Assembly (NCBI GenBank): GCA_026120185.1
Contig: JANUWF010001821.1
Span: 930,001 to 994,000 of the forward strand
Direction: 5' to 3'
DNA length: 64,000 bases
Source: Voacanga thouarsii
Taxonomy: Eukaryota; Streptophyta; Magnoliopsida; Gentianales; Apocynaceae
The position numbers and the translations under genes were made by a program. Within the stretch, counting starts at the first letter, position 1. Each line of letters opens with the position of its first letter. Shown here in pieces: positions 45,638 to 58,210 of the stretch. The notes under the pieces were generated by a model. That model had not been told where the DNA came from and did not search any database. It saw only the letters and a program-made list of their open reading frames with translations.

Positions 45638-46680
45638 GTGGTAGAAGCTATTAAAGCTAAGGAACCAATATATTTCTTAATTTGTAAAGGCACTTATATA
45701 ACTATTAATGAAACTACTCTTTCTTTACCTTGTGAGATTGCAAATCTTGTTGAAGAATTCCAAGATGTATTTTCAAAAGAAATACTCAAAAGATTGCCAC
45801 CCGTCCGAGGAATAGAGCACTAGATTGATTTCATCCCAGGGCTGTCATTCCAAATAGACCAACTTGTAGATGTAACCCTGGAGAAGCTAATGAGCTACAA
45901 AAGTAAGTTGAGGAGTTGCTCAAGAAAAGCCATGTTCGAGAGAGTTTGAATCCAAGTGCAATTCCAGTGTTGTTGGTGCCTAATAAAAACGGATCATGGA
46001 GAATGTGTGTTGATTGCAGGGTTATTAACAACATAACGGTAAAAATCATTACCCTATCTCTAGGCTTGATGATTTATTGGATGAATTGCATGGATCATAT
46101 GTATTTACAAAAATTTATTTGAAATCTGGATATTATCAGATTAGGATTAGGGAAGGTGCTGAATGAAAAACTGTATTTAAGACCAAATAGGGTTTATATG
46201 AGTGGCTTGTAATGCCATTTGGATTATCAAATGCACCTAGTACTTTCATGAGGTTGATGCATTATATGTTATGAGAATATATTGGAAAATTTATTGTGGT
46301 GTATTTTGATGATATTTTGATTTCCAGCAAAACTTATGAAAACCATTTGCATTATCTTAAATGTGTACTTATTGCTCTTAGAAAAGAAAGGTTATATGCG
46401 AATTTTGATAAATGTTCATTTTTTTTTTTTGGAAAATATAACTTTTCTTGGTTATGTTGTGAGTTCAAAAGGTATTAAAGTTGATGAAAAAAAAGTCAAG
46501 GCAATTTAGGATTGGCCAACACCTACTTCTGTGACTGAGGTAAGGAGTTTTTATGGGTTAGCTAGTTTTTACGAGCATTTTATTAGAAATTTCAGCATAA
46601 TAGCCACCCCATTGATTGAAGTTATTAAAAGGAATATGGGGTTTAGGTGAGGAGAAGAACAAGAAAAGGCTTTTATTGCT
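45638..46680 (+). pseudogene. G reverse transcriptase (broken)
   Basis: Recognisable blocks across several frames: [56 protein letters not shown], and VVYFDDILISSKTYENHLHYL with the catalytic YxDD motif intact at about 46300. The later part runs into FYEHFIRNFSIIATPLIE-like sequence and EEQEKAF. Frameshifts and stops lie between blocks. Confidence 0.8.
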
Positions 46681-47029
46681 TTGAAATCAAAACTAAGTAA
46701 AGCCCCTTTGTTGTCCTTGCCTAATTTTAATAAAGCTTTTGAAGTGGAGTGCGATGCTAGTAGAATAGGAATAGGTGATGTGTTGACTCAGAATAAAAAA
46801 CCTATTGCATTTTTTAGTGAGAAACTATCAGGAGCATCCTTGAATTATTCCACTTATGACAATGAATTGTATTCATTAGTGAGGACCTTGCACCATTGAC
46901 AACATTATTTGTTACCTAGGGAATTTATCATTCATACTGATTATGAAATATTAAAGTATCTTAAAGGCCAGCAAAAGTTGAACAAAAGGCATGCCAAATG
47001 GATGGAGTTCATTGGTACCTTTCTATATG
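46681..47029 (+). pseudogene. G RNase H (cut by F)
   Basis: [23 protein letters not shown], then [42 protein letters not shown], a TGA in place of the usual Trp, [18 protein letters not shown] and [13 protein letters not shown]. These are the RNase H blocks of the gypsy pol. The sequence stops at LYV where element F starts, so integrase is not present downstream in the window. Confidence 0.85.
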
Positions 47030-48566
47030 TGATATGATAGGGGCTAAATTAGTCATATTTTTCCTAGTTATTTGAGGCTCTTTTGTGATACATTTTGTTT
47101 AATAACTAGCCATATTCTTTCATATTTGAGATTTTACCCTTGGAAAGGTATTTTGTTCATTATTTTAGATTTTAAGGGTAAAACGAAGCAAAAACGTCAC
47201 AAAACAGAATCGAGCCGGCGCCGGCCAGGACAGAGGAACCGGCACCGGCTATGTGCTGATGACACGAACTTCGAAGCGACGAAAAATTGTGAAAACGAGA
47301 CTGGAACAAAATGGAAACGGCGCCGACTCCAGTAGCCAAGGCGGCACCAGCTGCACTCTGGACAACATGGTGCTGAAATAAAGAAAATATTGGCGAACGA
47401 GTAGAGAAACAGAACACAACCGGTGCCGGCTCCAGTAGCCAATGCGGCGTCGGCTGTGCCCTGAGGAAATGATAGGATCTTGATTTTTCACGCGGTTTTT
47501 GGTAATCTATGAAGTTTTAGTGCTTTCCTACTTCTACTCGGCCAAGAACATTACACCAACGAGTTTAGGCACTTCCTAAACCTATAAATAAAAGAAAAAC
47601 ACAAGAAAAATGGGAAAATTCATTGATCATCATAGAAAATCACTCAAATCAAAGGAGGAATTCTTCAATTCAAGAAGATTTTCAAAAGAAGAAAAAGGAG
47701 GCTTGTCTATAAGTTCTTTCTTTTACTTTGTTTTTTTTTCCCTTAAACAATGATATGTTAATTGTTTTATTGTAATTTGACATTGTTTTAGGTATTCATG
47801 ATTTTTAGAGTTATTTGATCTTTTGATTAATTGATTGTTTTTCTTGGTATTTAATTACTTGGGTGTATTACGAGATTAGTTGGTTGTTTCTTTTCATTAA
47901 CTTGCTAGACCAAAGAGATTGATGATAGTTGCAATTGATTAATTTTATATTTATTGGTGGTTAACTTGCTAGACCAAAGAGGTTAATTGCTGAGGATTGA
48001 GTAATTAAAAGTTAATTGATGTCTGCCAGACCAAGGATTCACTGATTAATTTCATGCTTTAAATTTGCCAGACCATGGAAATTTAATCAAGGATTGTGTT
48101 TAATGCATCTTTTGGATGAATTAGTTGAGACAGACCAAGTGATACTAATTTCTTTAGAGGATAGTGATTTCACAAATTGACCAAAGAAGTAAATATATTT
48201 TAATCCTTCATGGTGCCAAGGGGATAATTAATTATGATAGTGATTAGGTACTTTAAGATCATGTTTGTCAGAACAATGGTTTGAGTTACATACTTCTCCA
48301 TCCTTGACATGTATATATATATATATATATATTTTTTTTTGTTTTATTTTGTTTCTTTTTCACTTTATTGAGTCGGTTAAATAATGAAAGAAAATGGATT
48401 AATGTATACTTGTTTCTTGAGGATTGACACTCGTTTGAACCCTATGCTATGTTAATGATGAGTACGTTTGCTCATATGTGTAATTTGGGGTTAATGTTTT
48501 AATTTAAACTTGATTGGGAATGTGCTTATTTTTATATGATTTTTATATCCAAATAAATACGCATCA
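47030..48566 (+). repeat. 5' LTR of element F (A family)
   Basis: 1537 bp, TGATATGATAGGGGC...ACGCATCA, colinear with the A LTR. TATA box cctataaata at 47581-47590, and a dense set of CGGCGCCGGC-like motifs upstream (47213-47225, 47238-47250, 47316, 47341, 47419, 47451). (TA)n at 48309-48331. The candidate left TSD is atatg (47025-47029); its partner lies beyond D. Confidence 0.85.
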
Positions 48567-48572
48567 AATTTT

Positions 48573-48590
48573 TGGCGCCGTTGCCGGGGA
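48573..48590 (+). promoter_or_regulatory. F primer binding site (tRNA-Asp)
   Basis: TGGCGCCGTTGCCGGGGA, a perfect complement of the plant tRNA-Asp(GTC) 3' end, six bases after the LTR. Confidence 0.95.
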
Positions 48591-49059
48591 ACAATAACAT
48601 GAAAGCTTGGATTTTGTTAATTTAACCATGTAAATATATAAATATGTAAATTTGTACAATTGTTCTTTTTGCAAGAAGGTGCCATATTTTATATCTTTTG
48701 TCTCTTAAAATCTAATTTACTAACTTTGCCTTAATTGACTAACATACTTCATGTTGTATTCTAAATACCACTAACTTTTTTGTTTAGGTAGCTTGTGAAT
48801 ATATCTAATGTGTGTGTTTTTCTTTTCTTTATTTCTTTGATTCTTTGCTTTTACGTTTTTGTTTTTTTTTTCTTTTCTTTATTTTTCTATTATTTTTGTT
48901 TATTTTTCTTTTTTTTAAATTTTTGTGCGAGTTTGATACTATTTTTGGGCAACTATTTTTCTTTTCTTTTCTTTTGTGCGAGTTTAAATTTTCTTTTCTT
49001 TAGTTTTCATGGACAACTATTTTTGGGCACAAAATCAAAGGAGTTACAATGATACTAGA
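48591..49059 (+). other. F leader, cut by D
   Basis: The first part matches the A leader (gaacaataacatgaaagcttgg). A T-rich stretch follows, then an ATG at 49009 reading MDNYFWAQNQRSYNDT before D interrupts. That may be the start of F gag, but it is too short to judge. Confidence 0.5.
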
Positions 49060-52000
49060 TGTAACACCCCACACCCTAGGTACCTAGATAGGGTAGGATG
49101 TCGCCCGTCCAAAGGACCATGGGTCTTTATAACGAGGAATAAAATAAAACGAAAACTGCTAAATAAAATTAAAAGAAAATTTCCATTACATTCGAAAGCA
49201 AAACTTATACAAGTCCGAAAAATCAAAACTAACAAGCGTATCTTGAAATAAACTCAAAACACAACTAAATAAATGAACTGGAGCTCAACCCCAGCTTCAC
49301 CCCGCTCACTGAAAGCAATCCCCTGAAATCATGATATAAAAGGTGTGAGATTGACATCTCAGTAAGTCCCGTATGTGTAAATGTCAGTTATAACCATTTC
49401 ATGTATGCACGTTTATCAAAACCACAAAATCGTGTTTGCAAGCCATTCTCATCAATAACAGTCATACAAATGAGCCTTACTCAATCAATCCAAAACAGTT
49501 CACAAAAAATCACTGTTTCATCACATTCACAATTCATTAAATAGGGATTAGCAAATGATTTAACAATATAATAACACAATCCATATCATGGTTACCACCG
49601 TGATAGCTCCCCAATGTATTCTTTCAACAAAGGGGCATGGGGGCACCACCCACTAGGTGAGATACTCCTCCATCTCTTCACCCAAAACTCTGGTTGTCCA
49701 ATTCGGGTAAACAATGTTCACATGGACCAATATGTTAGCTCGAACCGGCCTGACTAAGTAGTACTGTCGCCTCTCCAAGTTGAGTTTATCTTTTGGAGGC
49801 GGCCTCCTGCCCGAAGACTCACTCTTACTCTTCGAAACTAGTACTACTAGCCTACCCCCACTGAGTATTCAACGCTCCCCGATTAGGGGCATAATCATTT
49901 TTCCTTTTTCGAAAGTCTTTAATTAATTTGATTACAAAACGTGGTTTTTGTAATAGCGTTTTCAAATCGTTTGACAATAGTGTAAGAAATCGCTTTTGAG
50001 TTTGAATAAATAAAATTTAGTAAATTCATTTTGAAAATAAAACATCTACGTTTCCAATCCAAGTCTACAACAATCCAGTATAACTCATCATTTTTAATCA
50101 AGGCTCAATCATTGTGTCAAAACATCATATTGACATCAATTCCAAATAACATTGTAAAAATTGCTTGCAAACATATAACATTTATCAAAACAGTTATACA
50201 GGGACTTACCTGGATAAATCACAACCAAATTCCACTCAATCGATTGCTCTACTTTCCACTCATTCCTTATCTAAAGTAAATAATCCCACAATTAGGATTC
50301 AATCATTCCATCCATTATTTCATACAACATGACTCTCCATGATTTCATTATCTACCCCTTTCATCCATGGTATTTAATTCAATAGATCACATGAATAACT
50401 TTCCTTTACTATTCTATTGATCATAACCATGCATTGATCTAGATCAATTAATCATATGACATCTTCCATATTAAACTAACATAAAATCATCATAAATAGC
50501 CCCATAAATATTAAAAGATCTCATCTTTTGTCTATTTAGCATGGATCTAGATTCATCATGACAAGATACATCAATGTCCTATCTCATACATGCTTTGTCT
50601 ATGGCTTTCCTCAACATGATCATCAATCTAATATATTCACGCTTTCATACTAGACTCCATGGACATCCTTAAGCCAATATTTTGAAGTTTAAGACCATTT
50701 AAATCAATAAATATAGGATCTTGATTACCTCTTAGCGATTTAGGCTTAAATCACGGTAACTCCTTGTTGACTAGCTTAAGTTTGATCAATAGTTGAAGAG
50801 TTTGGTTCGCTTGGATGCCCTTGATCAAGTCTCACCAAAGAATAGGTAAAATTAGTCCCTTATGGACGTGATTTAAGGAAGAGAAAAGGAAAAGAAGAGA
50901 GTAGGGATTCAATAGAAGGATTGAAGATCAATTACCTTGTAGAGAGATTCGGTTTTGGTTTTGTTCTTGGAATAGGCTGGCTGAATTTTGGAGCTGGTTG
51001 AATGCTGGTTTTTTTATGAGTTTGAGGGGCTAAAAGGGTGGAGATTTTCATGGTTTGCTATATAGAAAAGGCTAGGGTTTTAGGTTTAGGTGTTTAAAGG
51101 AGTTTTGGTGTTGCTAGGGTTTCTTGATCACAAGAGAAAATTGTTCAGCTTTGGGTGTCTCTATGGCTGCTGAAATTTTGCAAGGAAATTAGGGTTGATT
51201 GCTGCTATGTTTGTGAAGCTAAGGGTGGCCAAAATTTTGAAAAATCAGTGAGGAAAAATCTGGACAGAATGAGAGAAGAATGCTGGTTGGTTTTGGTCTC
51301 TAAAGTGGCGAAACAAGAGAAGGAAAAGAAGTCTTTGTGTAGCTGTATTTTGCTTGCTAAATAGAAGAATTTATGTGCAGGTTTTTGCTGAGAATTTTGT
51401 GCAGAATAAGGCTGGTTTTTTTGGCCAAAATTCTGAAGGAATTTGTGGGGAAAATTCTGTTATTCTTTTGGCTAAAACAAAGTCCTAGTTGGCTAAGGTT
51501 TTCTTGGACAACCCTAGCTAGGTTCTAGAGAGTTTGATTTGGATTATACTTGCTTCAAGGGTGGCGGCAGCTTTGATGCAATTTTCTAGAATATTTGGTG
51601 AGGAAACTAGGTTATCTCTCTAGGAAATAATTTAATTAATTTCCTATTTTAATTTGAGTAATTTTTAAATAGCTAATAAATATTATATTGAGAGAAAATT
51701 CTGGTTTCCTACTTCCTTGAAGCTACCGAATTCTTCTTCCTTTTCCTTCCTAAATTTTCGAAAATCATCCTCTTATCCAAGAGAAAATTATTTCATTTAA
51801 ATTCACCTCTAAGCTTTTTATTTCCATAAATAAAAATATTATTTGAAAGAGGATAAAATAAGGAAATTTATTTCTTTTTAAATAATACATATATACTTTC
51901 TTATATATATTTTTCTCTACTAGTATATTATTTAGATATTTCTAAAAGAAAATCTAGATTATAATCTTTAAAATTCTCTAAAAGATTATGATAAGATATT

Positions 52001-52500
52001 AGAAAATAAAATTTAATTTGTTCTCAAATATTTTATAAAATAATTTTCAAATAAATCACTCTCCTAATTTATTTTCCTCTTCTTAGGAAATTAATTTCCT
52101 AGTGGCTATTCTCCTAGGGATTTCGGCCAAGCTAGGGAAAAATTAGGGAAGGAGGAAAGAAAACAAGAGAATAAAAAGGATTGGAAATAGCTAGGATTCA
52201 AACTCAAGCCCGTCAAGGTTTAAATGCCAAGCTTTATCCACTAAGCTACATTTTCTTTCTAAATATTCTCCTAACAACTCCCTTGATTTCTTCCCACTTG
52301 CTTTACCCCTTTTTCTAGTAAACTTTCATCAATAAATGAAAGCTCAAGCAATCCAACTACATCAAGAATAAATTAATTCATGTAATTCACAACCAATATT
52401 TTCATGGAAAATAATTCAAATTATCAAATGTGGTATAACTCAATATGACATGCATGACTTTTCCTCACTTACTAAAGGTGGTCTTATATGGGGTATTACA
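49060..52500 (-). repeat. 3' LTR of D
   Basis: 3441 bp. On the minus strand TGTAATACCCC...GGGGTGTTACA. Nearly identical to the 5' copy from 59766 on where they overlap. Candidate intron 49323-50209; tRNA-like segment 52190-52252. A short inverted repeat gagattgacatctc lies near 49347-49360 just upstream of the acceptor. Confidence 0.9.
52190..52252 (-). other. tRNA-like segment in the D LTR
   Basis: On the minus strand: tgtagcttagtggataaagc (A-box-like), then gagtttgaatcc (B-box-like). It occupies the same relative place, about 250-300 bases from the LTR start, as in the E-family LTRs, although the surrounding sequence is largely different. Confidence 0.6.
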
Positions 52501-52513
52501 TCCTCTCCCCCTT
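52501..52513 (-). promoter_or_regulatory. Polypurine tract of D
   Basis: Minus strand aagggggagagga directly before TGTAATACC. The conserved phrase gaatttcgggtcaaaattctc lies just upstream. Confidence 0.9.
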
Positions 52514-52551
52514 AAGAGAATTTTGACCCGAAATTCAGAGTTCTACACCTT

Positions 52552-53136
52552 TTAGAGCAAGTTCGGGTATTTCTTTTTCACCCAATCTTCAGTTTCCCAT
52601 GTTGCATCCTGAGTACCGTGATAATCCCACAAAATCATCACCATAGGTACCTGCTTACTTCTCAACACCTTGACACTCCGCTCTAAATCCTTAATTGGTT
52701 TCTCAACGTAGCTCAAATTAGACTGTAGAATTAATAGCTCCTCGCTCAATACATTCTCCGGGTTAGGGTTGTATTTCTTCAACTGGGACACATGGAACAC
52801 ATCATGAATTCTTGCTAATCCTTCCGGTAACTCCAATCGATATGCTACAGGTCTAATCCTTTCAGTCACGGGAAAAGGTCCTAGGTATCTAGGACTCAGC
52901 TTCCCTCCTTTAGGATGCTTCAAAATCCTTGTACTCGGCATTATCTTTAGAAAAGTTCGGTCCCCCACCTGAAACTCCAACTCCCTTCTTCTATTGTCGG
53001 CATAACTCTTTTGTCGGCTTTGGGCGGTTTTCAATCTCTTCTTTATTATCTTCACTTTATCGGCCATTTCCTCAATATTCACTTCCCCAGACTTACTGAT
53101 TTGACCATCCTCTGTCCATCCCCAATACAAGGGCAC
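52552..53136 (-). pseudogene. D integrase C-terminus and chromodomain
   Basis: About 194 open codons: KVKIIKKRLKTAQSRQKSYADNRRR, RYLGPFPV...PVAYRLELPEG, IHDVFHVSQLKKYNPNP, and a chromodomain-like end (YVEKPIKDLERSVKVL ... WETEDWVKKKYPNL). It aligns throughout with E 8501-9259. The upstream core is in another frame because of a one-base change after ALYGR near 53145. Confidence 0.85.
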
Positions 53137-54052
53137 TTGACATCTCGCCCATATAACGCTTCGTAGGGTGCCATTCCGATCGACGCCTGATGACTATTGT
53201 TGTATGCTAGCTCAGCATAAGGTATACAATCTATCCACTTATCTCCAAAATCCAACACACATGCCCTAAGCATGTCTTCCAATATTTGGATGACTTTCTC
53301 GGACTGTCCATCAGTCTGCGGATGAGTAGATGTGCTAAGCTTTAGAGTCATCTCCATTGACTCTTGAAACTTGGTCCAAAATCTGGAAGTAAATCTGGGA
53401 TCCCGATCGGATACAATACTATTCGGCACTCTATGCAATCTAACTACTTCGCGAATATATGTTTTGGCCAGTTTTTCCATAGAATCCCTCACATTCACCA
53501 GAATGAAATGAGCTGTCTTAGTCAATTTGTCAATCACTACCCACACAGTATCCTTCAAAGTCTTAGATATTGGTAATCTAGAAACGAAATCCATTGTCAC
53601 CTCTTGCCACTTCCACTCGGGTATAGGCAACGACTGGAGCAATCTGGCTGCCTTCTTGTGCTCCGCTTTTACTTTCTGGCACGTCAAGCAGGTAAAGACG
53701 TATTGCGCCACGTCTCTTTCATTCCCGGCTACCAATAGGCCCTTTTCAGATCTTGGTACATCTTAACTTCTCCCAGATAAATGGAATACTTGCTCTTGTG
53801 AGCCTCATCCATTATCTTTCTTTTCAATTTTGGGTCATTCGGTACACATAGCCGCTCTCGGAAATACGTCACTCTTGATTCATCAGTCCGAAATTCCTTA
53901 TTTCCTCTCTTCACTTCCTTTGCCTTGAAAATCTGAAACTCTTGGTTATTCTGTTGAGCCTCACTAATCTCTTGCCTCAACTCGGGCTCTAATCTCAAAT
54001 TGCTCAACCTAATTTTTCCTTCTCCCATTTCCGCTTGCTTCCCCAGGATATC
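53137..54052 (-). pseudogene. D integrase HHCC domain and core
   Basis: Linker GEGKIRLSNLRLEPELRQEI, then EAHKSKYSIYLGEVKMY with the second His of HHCC changed to Tyr, a TAG for the second Trp of YWWPGMK, and a one-base deletion near 53733. The core that follows is open: CLTCQKVKAEH, TMDFVSRLP (Asp 1), SIVSDRDPRF (Asp 2), HPQTDGQSEK (Glu). All three catalytic acids are kept. Confidence 0.85.
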
Positions 54053-54530
54053 CTATACTACTTGAATTTCTTGTACCTTCAAGCTAGCCATCCTCACTTT
54101 TCGACTCAGCGCATCAGCTACCACATTTGCTTTCCCCGAATGATAGTTGATTGGACACTTGTACTCCTCTAAGAACTCCATCCACCTCATTTGCCTTAAG
54201 TTTAAGTCCTTTTGCGTGAATATGTATTTCAAGCTCTTATGATCTGAGAAAACTTCATATTCTGCCCCATACAAATAGTATCGCCATTTCTTCAAAGCGA
54301 ACACGTTCGCTGCTATCTCTAGATCGTGAGTTGGATAGTTTACCTCGTGCGGCTTCAACTTCCTCGAGGTATAGGTGATAACTTTCCTGTCCTGCATCAA
54401 CACCGCCCCTAGACCTTCTTTAGATGCATCTGTGTACAAGGAATAGGCCTTACCATCCTCAGGTAGGCTCAGTACTGGTGCCGTCATCAATCTCCTCTTA
54501 AGCTCTTGAAGCTCTTCTCACACTTATCAT
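54053..54530 (-). pseudogene. D RNase H
   Basis: [79 protein letters not shown] and [14 protein letters not shown] complete RNase H by motif order. It is in a different frame from the RT upstream, so a frameshift lies between about 54490 and 54613. Confidence 0.85.
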
Positions 54531-55494
54531 TCCGGACGTATGGCACGTCCTTCTTTAGCAATTAGGCCATTGGCGTTGCCAGCGTCGAGAAGTTCTTAAT
54601 AAAACGACAGTATTATCCCGCCAATCCAAGGAAACTTCTGACCTCGGTCACGCTCTCTGGTTGTCTCCAATTTGAAACCGCCTCGACTTTCGATGGGTCT
54701 ACCTTGATTCCATCTTTAGATATCACGTGGCCAAGAAAAGCTACTGAATCCAACCAAAACTCACATTTTCTAAACTTAGCATAGTGTTTATACCCTCTTA
54801 ATTTGTCTAGTACCAACTTTAGATGCTCTGCATGCTCCTCGGGACTTTTAGAGTGGATTAGAATATCGTTTATGAACACTACCACAAATTTATCCAGGTA
54901 CGATTGGAAAATCCTGTGCATAAGATCTATGAACACGGCAGGTACATTAGTTACTCTGAATGGCATCACCACGAAATCGTAGTGGCCATATCTAGTGTTG
55001 AAAGCCGTCTTGGGAATGTCCTCCTTCTTGATTCGCACTTGGTAGTAACCTTGTCGGAGATCCAACTTAGAAAAATAACACAAACCTTGCAAATGATCGA
55101 ACAACTTATCAATCAAAGGCAAATGATACTTGTTCTTGATTGTGAGATTGTTCAGCCCTTTATAGTCTATGCACAATCTCAACGTCCCGTCCTTTTTCTT
55201 CACGAACAACACTGGGGCTCCCTATGGCGATGTACTGGGTCTTATGTACCCTTGCTTAACCAATTCTTCTAGTTGCTCCTTCAATTCTTTCAATTCTATG
55301 GGTGCCATTCGGTAAGGAGTCTTTGATACTGGCTTCGCTCCTGGAACTAAATCGATGGTGAACTCGACTTCTCGGGAAGGTGGAAGAGAAGTAAGATCGA
55401 CCGGAAATACGTCTGCAAAGTCCTTTACCACCTCGGTGCTCTCCAATGTACACTGATCCTTAGGCTTACTGATCAGATAGGCCAAGTATCCCAC
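54531..55494 (-). pseudogene. D reverse transcriptase, catalytic Asp lost
   Basis: Blocks in order: DFADVFPVDLTSLPPSREVEF, LVKQGYIRPSTSP, a stop, [70 protein letters not shown], and [15 protein letters not shown]. The catalytic motif, normally (Y/F)xDD, reads FIND: the first Asp codon is AAC at 54868-54870 on the minus strand, a G to A change from GAC. This copy could not polymerise even if the stops were read through. Confidence 0.85.
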
Positions 55495-56043
55495 ACAACC
55501 CTACTTCAACATTTTCCTCGCCTTTGCGCCTGCCATCAAGAATTTCAACTCCCTCACCTTTCTCCCGTTAAACTCTAGCACGTCGCATCCGGGCCTAGCA
55601 AACTGCACGGCCTTAGCCTTGCAATCCACTCTTGCTCCATGCTTTGCTAACCAATCCATACCCAGAATCAGATCATAGTCGTCGATGGATAGGATTATGA
55701 GGTCCGCCTTCAAAATCTCTTTTCCAACCACCACATCGCACCCTTGCACTACTTTACTCGCACCTCTTTACCTCCCCAAAGGTGTACTCACTAATATGGT
55801 GTAAGGTGACTCTACCCTGTCCCAACCCAAATGGCATGCACACTTATCCCTCACATATGAATGAGTCTATCCGGGGTCTATTAAAATAGAAATGGAGTGA
55901 CCTTGCATAGAAAGCGTACCTTCAACTACCGCGAAATTAGCTCCGACCTCCTCCCGATTGAGCGCGAAGACCTTGGCTTTCACATGAGGCTTTTGACCTC
56001 CTCTTCCATTCGTCCCAGTAGGGCCTCCTCTGGCTACCCCAGC
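55495..56043 (-). pseudogene. D protease
   Basis: In the gag frame: KAKVFALNREE, ISILIDPG followed by a TAG and THSYV, CDVVVGKEILKADLIIL, DLILGMDWLAKHGARVDC. DPG-x-THS is the usual active-site form in this clade. The first stop separating it from gag is a TAG at about 56047. Gag and pol were evidently one frame. Confidence 0.8.
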
Positions 56044-56519
56044 TAGCTACGTCGCAGCTCCCGGCCCCAGCCTAAGTGGTTTTGGACAGTTGTTCCTCAG
56101 GTGGTTCAGGTCACCACAGTTGAAGTATCTTCTTGCCACTCCCCGGGACCAGCAATCCCTTTCGACATGACCTCGCTTCCCACAATTTCGATATATTGGT
56201 GCCCACGACATAGGACCTGGTAGTGCTGTCCTGGGCTTCTTTCCTTTATTTCCCCACTGCATCGGACCGGCAGGTTGTTTGTGAGTTGGGGGTCTCATCG
56301 GTGGTCGGCTCGGTTGGAATGGTCGGTTCATCGACCGGTTCCTATCCTCATTTTCCGTGCGGGTCGCTGCATCCACCGCAGCCATGTATGTCACTGGAGG
56401 AGATGGTGCTAGTGCCTTCCTTAAATCTTGCCTGAGTCCCTTCACAAATTGATGTGTCCGGTTCTGCTCGGTGTCCACCAGACACTTGCAGTACTTGGAC
56501 AACTGAGTAAACCGAGCGG
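56044..56519 (-). pseudogene. D gag, C-terminal part
   Basis: Continues gag after the copia solo LTR: RFTQLSKYCKCLVDTEQN, FVKGLRQDLRKALAP, a Pro/Arg/Gln-rich stretch, then two zinc knuckles, YRNCGKRGHVERDC and YFNCGDLNHLRNNC. In both the first Cys of Cx2Cx4Hx4C is replaced by Tyr (TAT, TAC), again explained by G to A changes. Confidence 0.85.
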
Positions 56520-58210
56520 TGTTAGTGTTGTGCCCTAGAGGCAATCACTTGTACCATGTATATTGCATATTAAATTAATAAGAGGCATTCTTTATCTTTC
56601 AGTTTGATTGTTAAATCTAACTATGTGTATAAACCGTTAGATAAAGTCCCTAGTACAACACAGTGTTAAGGAAATCATGATAGAGATCATGATGTGAGAT
56701 TCCTACTACACTATGCAGTGTTTGTACTTAAATAATCCCTAGTCATAGTATTAATAAGATGGGACATTATTAATACGCCAAGACTGGCACATGTTATATC
56801 TCTTGATTGGATCAAGTGGTGGTTCTCATATCCATGGGTATTGAGATACTCAGGATTAACGTGTGGATGCTTGTTTTGAAACAAGTTCATTGGATGACCT
56901 AGCTACGAGATAATCACTTGGATAACTATTTAGTGCCAGTGATAGAATCTCATTATAGCAAGTGTGCAAGTATCCTTAGACTTGAGATCTCCAAGGTACT
57001 TTATTTATCGAGCGTTGTACTTTGATTCTAATCTTTGGAGTCTTTTCTAGGACCGCCTATGGGATGGATATTGGGTACAAGTAATGTAAATGAAAGTAGT
57101 TGAGAGGGTCAATAAAGGATTCACCACTCCTAATAGTAGGGGAGTATATCTCAAGGCCACTTGTAGAAATCATTACTCATGAAGTCCTTGGCCAAGGCAA
57201 CTATGTGACGGAAATGGTTCCAATTGATACACATATCGAGTAATGGATTTCTTGAACAAGTACTAAAATACTCGGGCCAGAATTAATAATATTCTGGAGG
57301 GAGTTGGCACTAATTCCATGCTCTAGACCGAATGAGATATTGTATGTTGAAAGGAGTTTATTGCACTGATAATTTGCTATTGAAAGGTTCATATCAAGCC
57401 ACTTAACTTTCTGGACTTTTGGGTGGTCAAGAGTCATTGCTAGATGTCGCTCTTGATATGCTAAATATGAATTTATTAATTAGATAATTAATAAATTTAA
57501 TCCTTTATTTTATTAAGGATTATTAATTCTAATATTGTTAGAATTAATTCATATTATGCTACCAATAAGACCAGGAAACCTAATAGGTCACACACAATAA
57601 AGGTTTGAATGTTCAAATATATTATTTGATAATATTGTGGGGTTAATTAAGAGAAGGGAATATATTTATAGGTGAATTATAAGTTTGTTATAATTCATGG
57701 GACCTAATTGTAATTAAGTAAACTTCAAGGACCAATTTGTTGACAATTGGACGTTGAAGGACTAAGTTGCAATTTATGGTAATTATAAATCTATAAATAT
57801 AAGGAAACGGTTTCCTTAGGGTGAGAGACAGACTATTCACGCAATAACAGAGAAACCATTTCTCTGCCTCTCTCTTGATCAAACCCTAGCCGTCTCTCTT
57901 CTTGATCAAAACCCTAGCCTCCCGAATTCTACTAGTATAGAATTGTGAGATTGTGAGCATTCAACCTTGTGTGGATTATCATTAGAGGGAGTTCTTTCTT
58001 GGGCTTCAATTGAGCTGCAGTGAACGGTTTTGGATAATCTGGATCGCGCCTGCGTTCTTGTTTCTGAAATTTTTGAATTCCGGCTTCATGAGGTAATAAA
58101 CGCAATCTTCTCCTTTTTCCCGTTTCTATTGCAAACCCGTGATCCATGGCTTGGATTTCTTGTTATTTTCCGCTGCGCTTAATCTGATTATGCATGATAG
58201 AAATCCTACA
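56520..58210 (+). mobile_element. Copia solo LTR H2 in D gag
   Basis: 1691 bp, TGTTAGTGTTGTGCCCTAGAGG...AAATCCTACA. Flanks agcgg (56515-56519) and ggcgg (58211-58215) look like a TSD with one change, and joining the flanks restores the gag alignment with E. A TATA-like box (ctataaatataagg) lies at about 57791-57803, with the palindrome ggaaacggtttcc just after it. Open frames on its minus strand are not real genes. Confidence 0.9.

Noticed and set aside
48795..49052. Hydrophobic Phe-rich frames suggesting a membrane protein
   Set aside because: Product of a T-rich noncoding stretch in the F leader; the same happens at 33060-33401.
57201..57437. Open frame of 78 codons on the minus strand, repeated at 60996-61232
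   Set aside because: It is conserved only because H2 and H3 are near-identical LTR copies; no start context or coding signature, and it is antisense to the LTR.
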